In this document: one piece after another, positions 59,709-64,000 of the stretch
Layout: the number at the start of each line of letters is the position of its first letter
Numbering within the stretch: position 1 is the stretch's first letter
Assembly: GCF_014203735.1 (NCBI RefSeq)
Contig: NZ_JACHJQ010000002.1
Span: forward strand, 805,224-869,223
From: Actinophytocola algeriensis
GTDB lineage: Bacteria > Actinomycetota > Actinomycetes > Mycobacteriales > Pseudonocardiaceae
DNA: 64,000 nucleotides
Reading direction: 5' to 3'
Program-made: the position numbers and the translations under genes
Notes under the pieces: model-generated
The model's database searches: none
Seen by the model: only the letters and a program-made list of their open reading frames with translations
Told to the model about the DNA's origin: nothing

Positions 59709-62672
59709 GTGGAGTTCCGGGTTCTGGGGCCGGTCGCGGTCGGCGTCGGCGGTCGTGTGCAGGTGGTCACCGGCAAGCTGCAGCGGACGCTGCTCGGGGT
59801 GCTGCTCGTGCGCGCGAACCAGCCGGTGCCGGTGGACGCGCTGACCGACGTGCTGTGGGGTGGCGAGCCGGACCCGCGTGTCGCGCAGAAACTCCAGCTG
59901 CACGTCCACCGCGTGCGCTCGTTGCTCGACGACCCGGACCGCCTGTCGTTCGGCCCCGCCGGCTACCGGCTGCTGGCCGCTCCCGACGAGATCGACGCCG
60001 AGCAGTTCGGTGCGCTCGCCGACGCGGCGGCCGGCCTCGAGCCGCAGCGGGCGGTCAAGTCGCTGCGTGCCGCGCTGGCGCTGTGGCGTGGCACGCCGTT
60101 CGCCGACGTCGACGTGCCCGCGCTGGCGGACTGGTCGCGGCAGCTCACCGAACGCCGCCTCACCGCGTTCGAGGCGCTGTACCAGGCGGAGCTGGCGTGC
60201 GGCCTGCACGAGGCCGTCATCGGCGAGCTCACCGACCTGGTCGGGCAGCACCCGTTGCGGGAACGGCTGCACAGCCTGCTGATGACCGCGCTGTACCGGG
60301 CGGGCCGCCAGTCCGACGCGCTCGACGTCTACCGGCGGGCGCGCGACACCCTCGTGGCCGAGCTGGGACTGGAGCCCGGTCCGGAGCTGCGTGAGCTGCA
60401 CCAGCGCGTGCTGGTCGGCGGCCTCCCCGAACCGGCGCCGGTCGTGCGCCGGGACGTCCCGGCGCAGCTCCCCGCGGAGGTGCGCGGCTTCACCGGCCGC
60501 GACGCGGAACTGGCGGAGCTGGACCGCATGCTGTCCATCGAGCCGCCGATGGTGATCGCGGCGGTGGTGGGCACCGCGGGTGTCGGCAAGACGGCGCTCG
60601 CCGTGCACTGGGCGCACCGGATGCGTGAGCGCTTCCCCGACGGTCAGCTGTACGTGGACCTGCGTGGGTACGGCCCGGACGAGCCGGTGCCCGCCGCCGA
60701 CGCGCTCGCCGGGTTCCTGCGCGCGCTCGGCCTCGACGGCGCCGCGATCCCCGAAGACCTCGGCGAACGCGCGGCACGGTTCCGCTCGCTCGTCGACCGC
60801 AAACGGGTACTGGTGCTGCTGGACAACGCCCGCACCGTCGACCAGGTCCGCCCGCTGCTGCCCGGCAGCACGGCCGGGTTCACGCTCGTGACCAGCCGCG
60901 ACTCGCTCGCCGGGCTGGTGGCGCGGGAGGGCGCGCACCGCGTCGGGCTCGACCGGCTGCCCGCCGCCGACGCGGTGGGCCTGCTGCGCGAGCTGCTCGG
61001 CGTGCGTGCCGCCATCGAACCGGAGGCCGTGGGCACGCTGGTCGAGCGGTGCGCGCGGCTGCCGCTGGCACTGCGGATCGCGGCCGAGCTCGTGCGCGCG
61101 CGGCCGGGCCGCGCCATCGCCGATCTGGCCGCGGAACTCGCGGGCAGGCAGGACACGCTGGACCTGCTGGACGTGGACGGCGACCCGCACACCGCGGTGC
61201 GTGCGGTGTTCTCCTGGTCCTACCGGCAGCTCGAACCGGCCGCGGCCTGCGTCTTCCGGCTGCTCGGCGTGCACCCCGGCCACGACGTGGCCGAGGACGC
61301 GGTGGCCGCGATGGCCGGGAAGGAACCGAGGGAGGTGCGGCGCGTGCTCGACGCGCTGGTGCGCGCCAACCTCGTCGACCTCACGCCCGCCGGGCGGTAC
61401 CAGCCGCACGACCTGCTGCGGTTCTACGCCGCGGAGCTGGCTGCCGGCGCCGGTGACGTGGACGAGCCGCTGACCCGGCTGTTCGACCACTACCTCGCGA
61501 CAGCGTGCGCCGCGATGGACGTCATCGCCCCGCACGAGGCGGACCGCAGACCGAAGACCACCGGTGGCCGCACGTTCGACTCGTACGAGGCGGCGATCCG
61601 CTGGCTGGACGCCGAACGCGCCAACCTCCTCGCGGTCACCCAGCACGCCGACGACCGCTACATCTGCGCCATGTCGGACGCCCTGTGGCGCTACCTGGGC
61701 ATCCGCGGGCTCCATGACGACGCGTTCGTGTTGCACACCCGTGCGCTGCGCGCTTCCCAAGCCCTCGGCGACGCCACCGCGGAGGCCAACGCGCGCCGGA
61801 CCTTCGCGAGCGCGACCTACCGCGCGGGCCACGTGTCACACGCCCTCGAACACCTGGAGCGAGCACGGGACCTGTACCAGCGGGTCGGCAACCGGTCCCT
61901 GGAAGCGGCCGCGTGGAACAACATCGGCATCATGCACTGGCAACGAAGCGACCTGTCCAAGGCGGCGGACTGCTTCCGGCACGCGCGCACCATCTACGCG
62001 GAGTCCGGTGAGGACCGCATGCGAGCGCCTGCCGTGAACAACCTCGCGCACGTCCTGGGCATCCTCGGCCGCCACGACGAGGCCCACGGACTGTACGAGC
62101 TGGGCCTGACGATCGCGCAGGACAACGGCGACCGGACCGGCGAGACGAAGGCGCTCAACGGCCTGGCCCGGATCGAGTTGGAGAAGGCTCACCACAGGCA
62201 GGCGCTGAACCGCGCCGCCGCCGCGCTGAGGATCGCACGGGACACCGGGTATCGCATCTACGAGGGCATCGCCCTACGCCTCCTCGGTGCGGCGCACCGT
62301 GGGCTCGGAGAGTTCGAGACCGCCAGGCGCCACCTCGAGGACGCGTTGCGGATCACCCGCGCGGTGGGTGAGACCGACGACCTCATGGCGACGCTGACCG
62401 AACAGGCGGCTCTGTACGCCGCTACGGGGCACCCTGACGAGGCGCTCCTGTTGTACCGCGAGGTGCTGGCCATCGAGAACGGTCACCGCGACGAGTACGC
62501 GCACGCGCTGGCGGGTGCGGGCGACGTCCACGCGGCCCGGGACGAACACGACCTGGCCCGCGAGCACTGGGAGCGGGCGGTGACGGTCTACCGCGAGATG
62601 GGCACGCCGCACGCCGACGCCATCGCGGCGAAGCTGCTCACAGCGCCGCGTCGTTCAGCTCCGCCAACGTGA
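59709..62672 (+). CDS. AfsR/SARP-family regulator with NB-ARC and TPR domains
   Basis: 987 residues from GTG 59709, the start that matches VEFRVLGPVAV of SARP proteins (an extension to 59625 is not needed). Trans_reg-type winged helix 1-90, bacterial transcriptional activator domain (about 95-240), NB-ARC with P-loop VVGTAGVGKTAL (about 295) and VLVLLDNAR, then TPR repeats from about 690 to the end. Such proteins activate secondary metabolism genes. No biosynthetic cluster is visible in the window. Its 3' end overlaps the convergent response regulator by 35 nt. Confidence 0.93.
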   Translation: MEFRVLGPVAVGVGGRVQVVTGKLQRTLLGVLLVRANQPVPVDALTDVLWGGEPDPRVAQKLQLHVHRVRSLLDDPDRLSFGPAGYRLLAAPDEIDAEQFGALADAAAGLEPQRAVKSLRAALALWRGTPFADVDVPALADWSRQLTERRLTAFEALYQAELACGLHEAVIGELTDLVGQHPLRERLHSLLMTALYRAGRQSDALDVYRRARDTLVAELGLEPGPELRELHQRVLVGGLPEPAPVVRRDVPAQLPAEVRGFTGRDAELAELDRMLSIEPPMVIAAVVGTAGVGKTALAVHWAHRMRERFPDGQLYVDLRGYGPDEPVPAADALAGFLRALGLDGAAIPEDLGERAARFRSLVDRKRVLVLLDNARTVDQVRPLLPGSTAGFTLVTSRDSLAGLVAREGAHRVGLDRLPAADAVGLLRELLGVRAAIEPEAVGTLVERCARLPLALRIAAELVRARPGRAIADLAAELAGRQDTLDLLDVDGDPHTAVRAVFSWSYRQLEPAAACVFRLLGVHPGHDVAEDAVAAMAGKEPREVRRVLDALVRANLVDLTPAGRYQPHDLLRFYAAELAAGAGDVDEPLTRLFDHYLATACAAMDVIAPHEADRRPKTTGGRTFDSYEAAIRWLDAERANLLAVTQHADDRYICAMSDALWRYLGIRGLHDDAFVLHTRALRASQALGDATAEANARRTFASATYRAGHVSHALEHLERARDLYQRVGNRSLEAAAWNNIGIMHWQRSDLSKAADCFRHARTIYAESGEDRMRAPAVNNLAHVLGILGRHDEAHGLYELGLTIAQDNGDRTGETKALNGLARIELEKAHHRQALNRAAAALRIARDTGYRIYEGIALRLLGAAHRGLGEFETARRHLEDALRITRAVGETDDLMATLTEQAALYAATGHPDEALLLYREVLAIENGHRDEYAHALAGAGDVHAARDEHDLAREHWERAVTVYREMGTPHADAIAAKLLTAPRRSAPPT

Positions 62673-63309
62673 TCACGCCGTCGTCGAGCGCTCTCGTGAC
62701 GAGGTCGCTCTTGGTGCGCGCGGCCCGGCCCGCGTTCGCGTACTTCACCCGCACCCGCGCGATGTGCGTGTCGACGGTCTTCACCGTGATGTGGAGCTTC
62801 GCGGCGACGAGTTCCTTGGAGGACGCGGCGAACCACGCGCGCAGCACCTCCGCCTCGCGTGGCGAGAGGCGCGGCCGGTCCGGCGTGTCGTCGGCGGCGA
62901 GCGCACCGGACAGCGACGGGGCGGTGTACGCGAGGCCTTCCGCTGCCGCCCTGATGGCGGACACGAGGTGGTCCGGCCCTTCGCGTTTGGTCAGGTACGC
63001 GAGCGCGCCGAGGTCGATGCACTTGATGGCGGTGGCGTCGTCGGCGTGCTGCGAGTACACGACGACGCGGCGGCCGACGTCGACCAGGCGCCGCAGCTCG
63101 CCGAAGTCCGGGTTCCTCGGCACCAGTTCCAGGTCGAAGATCACCACGTCGGCCTCGGCGCCGGGCCCGGTCCACACGTCCACGAGCCGCTCCCCCGCGT
63201 CGATGAGCCTGATCGGCGGGTCCGCCTGCTCGCACCAGTACCGCACGCCCGCCGCGATCGCCGCGTGGTCGTCCACGATCACGGCCGTGATCAGTTCGCC
63301 GGCTGCCAT
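62638..63309 (-). CDS. NarL/LuxR-type response regulator
   Basis: 223 residues from ATG 63309 (GGAGG 4 nt upstream). Receiver domain with phospho-Asp59 (DVVIFDLELVP) and an acidic pair in VDDH; LuxR helix-turn-helix LSPREAEVLRAWFAASSKELVAAKLHITVKTVDTHIARVRVKY. It overlaps the sensor gene by 19 nt, so they form one unit. Confidence 0.92.
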   Translation of the reverse strand: MAAGELITAVIVDDHAAIAAGVRYWCEQADPPIRLIDAGERLVDVWTGPGAEADVVIFDLELVPRNPDFGELRRLVDVGRRVVVYSQHADDATAIKCIDLGALAYLTKREGPDHLVSAIRAAAEGLAYTAPSLSGALAADDTPDRPRLSPREAEVLRAWFAASSKELVAAKLHITVKTVDTHIARVRVKYANAGRAARTKSDLVTRALDDGVITLAELNDAAL

Positions 63310-64000
63310 TGGGCCTCCATCCAGACCGTCCCGTCGCTGCCGAAGGTCTCGACCCGCACGTCCGGTGTCACGGGTGGTGCCACGGTGAGCTCGCCGCAGT
63401 CCGCGACCACGTTGACCGACACCTCGCCACCACTGCCGACCACGGTGACCCGCGCCCACGACCCCGCCGTCGCGAGCGCGGTGAGCGCGGCGTCGGTGAG
63501 GTCGCGCCGCACGGCGACCGGTGGCACGGGCCAGTGCCCGCGCGCGTCCAGCTCGACCTCGACACCCTTGCGGTCGGCGATGTCCGCGCAGTGCCGCAGC
63601 TCGTGCAGCAGCGGGTTCTCCACGGTGTCCGACTCGGCGAACAGCCGCCGCATCCTGGCCGCCTCGATGGCGCACCCGCGCCGCACCGCCGGGTCGTCCG
63701 GGGTGAGCGAGCCGTCGGCCAGGCCTTCCAGCAGCGGCACGGTCGTGCCTGCCAGCTCGGAGAAGCGCTGTGCGCGGCGGCGGTGCGCGGCGACCGCGAC
63801 GGCCTCCGCGGTGCGCACGCGTTCCAGCTCTCTCGTCGCCGCGGCGGCCTCCGTGCCGATCCGTCCCAGCACCGCCGCCACCACGGCAACGCACAACGGC
63901 AGCCCGAACACGGTCACCGACCCGGTCGCGAACCGCGCCAGCGTGCTCCGGCTCACCTCGTGGAACAGCAACAGGTTGGCGAGCGCGAGCAGCTCGTGCG
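63291..64000 (-). CDS. Sensor histidine kinase-like protein, partial (N-terminus beyond window)
   Basis: The frame is open to the right edge; about 236 C-terminal residues are visible. A membrane helix (VTVFGLPLCVAVVAAVLG) precedes a helical linker and an ATPase-like domain ending WMEAQWQPAN. The ATPase region lacks a clear N-box (LTDAALTALATAG where ELLxNAxxH is expected) and has DCGELTV in place of DxGxG, so ATP binding may be lost. It pairs with the downstream response regulator. Confidence 0.75.
   Translation of the reverse strand, partial: HELLALANLLLFHEVSRSTLARFATGSVTVFGLPLCVAVVAAVLGRIGTEAAAATRELERVRTAEAVAVAAHRRRAQRFSELAGTTVPLLEGLADGSLTPDDPAVRRGCAIEAARMRRLFAESDTVENPLLHELRHCADIADRKGVEVELDARGHWPVPPVAVRRDLTDAALTALATAGSWARVTVVGSGGEVSVNVVADCGELTVAPPVTPDVRVETFGSDGTVWMEAQWQPAN

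Overview
The window is uniformly GC-rich with near-continuous GC3 coding, many GTG and TTG starts and many 4-nt stop/start overlaps. The gene set points to a filamentous actinomycete, most likely of the Pseudonocardiaceae (Lentzea/Saccharothrix/Amycolatopsis-like): an ESX type VII secretion locus, a SARP regulator, an NIT-domain histidine kinase with a roadblock protein, an ECF42-type sigma factor with a DGPF protein, and secreted glycoside hydrolases. The genus is inference. No rRNA, tRNA, CRISPR array or phage block was recognised. One intact IS630-family element is present.

Layout. (1) 1-16700: type VII secretion. On the minus strand lie eccD, eccB, two WXG100-size proteins, two large low-complexity probable substrates, a YbaB-like protein, a small WXG100-like partner, and the N-terminal part of a CpnT-like large protein that runs off the left edge. 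Divergently on the plus strand lie eccC and mycP. The mycosin has lost its catalytic His and Ser. (2) 16900-23700: a membrane protein whose TAG stop is the target of an IS630 insertion, an ArsR/SRPBCC/DUF899 operon with a double operator, a P450 whose ribosome-binding site lies in a perfect hairpin, and a secreted endonuclease I. (3) 23800-30200: secreted isoamylase, an SDR-CMD-TetR operon, an anti-sigma/anti-anti-sigma pair behind a sigma-B/F-type promoter, and an M23 peptidase. (4) 30500-37400: an NIT histidine kinase-roadblock-lipoprotein operon, a DGPF/ECF42 module with a matching promoter, and small genes. (5) 37400-42500: a VanX-racemase-ligase-acyltransferase operon and a trypsin-like protease. 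(6) 42500-48700: LysR/SDR pair, a pentapeptide-repeat protein fused to an EccC-type ATPase domain, and a secreted protein with Ca-binding-type repeats. (7) 48900-57500: polysaccharide degradation (GH76, GH11 xylanase with CE4 deacetylase, ROK regulator, GH89 with carbohydrate-binding modules). (8) 57500-64000: NAD+ DNA ligase, SARP/AfsR regulator and a two-component pair cut by the right edge.

How it works together. The ESX locus encodes the membrane core (EccB, EccC, EccD, MycP; no EccE or EccA seen) with its own WXG100 pair and large candidate substrates. A separate membrane protein 28 kb away carries a domain closely resembling the third EccC ATPase, which suggests a second link to type VII secretion. 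The hydrolase region is a saprophytic xylan/mannan/GlcNAc-polymer toolkit with local regulators. Gene ends are often marked by perfect GC-rich hairpins without a T-tract, and several promoters have a TANNNT box 7-8 nt before the start codon, suggesting leaderless mRNAs.
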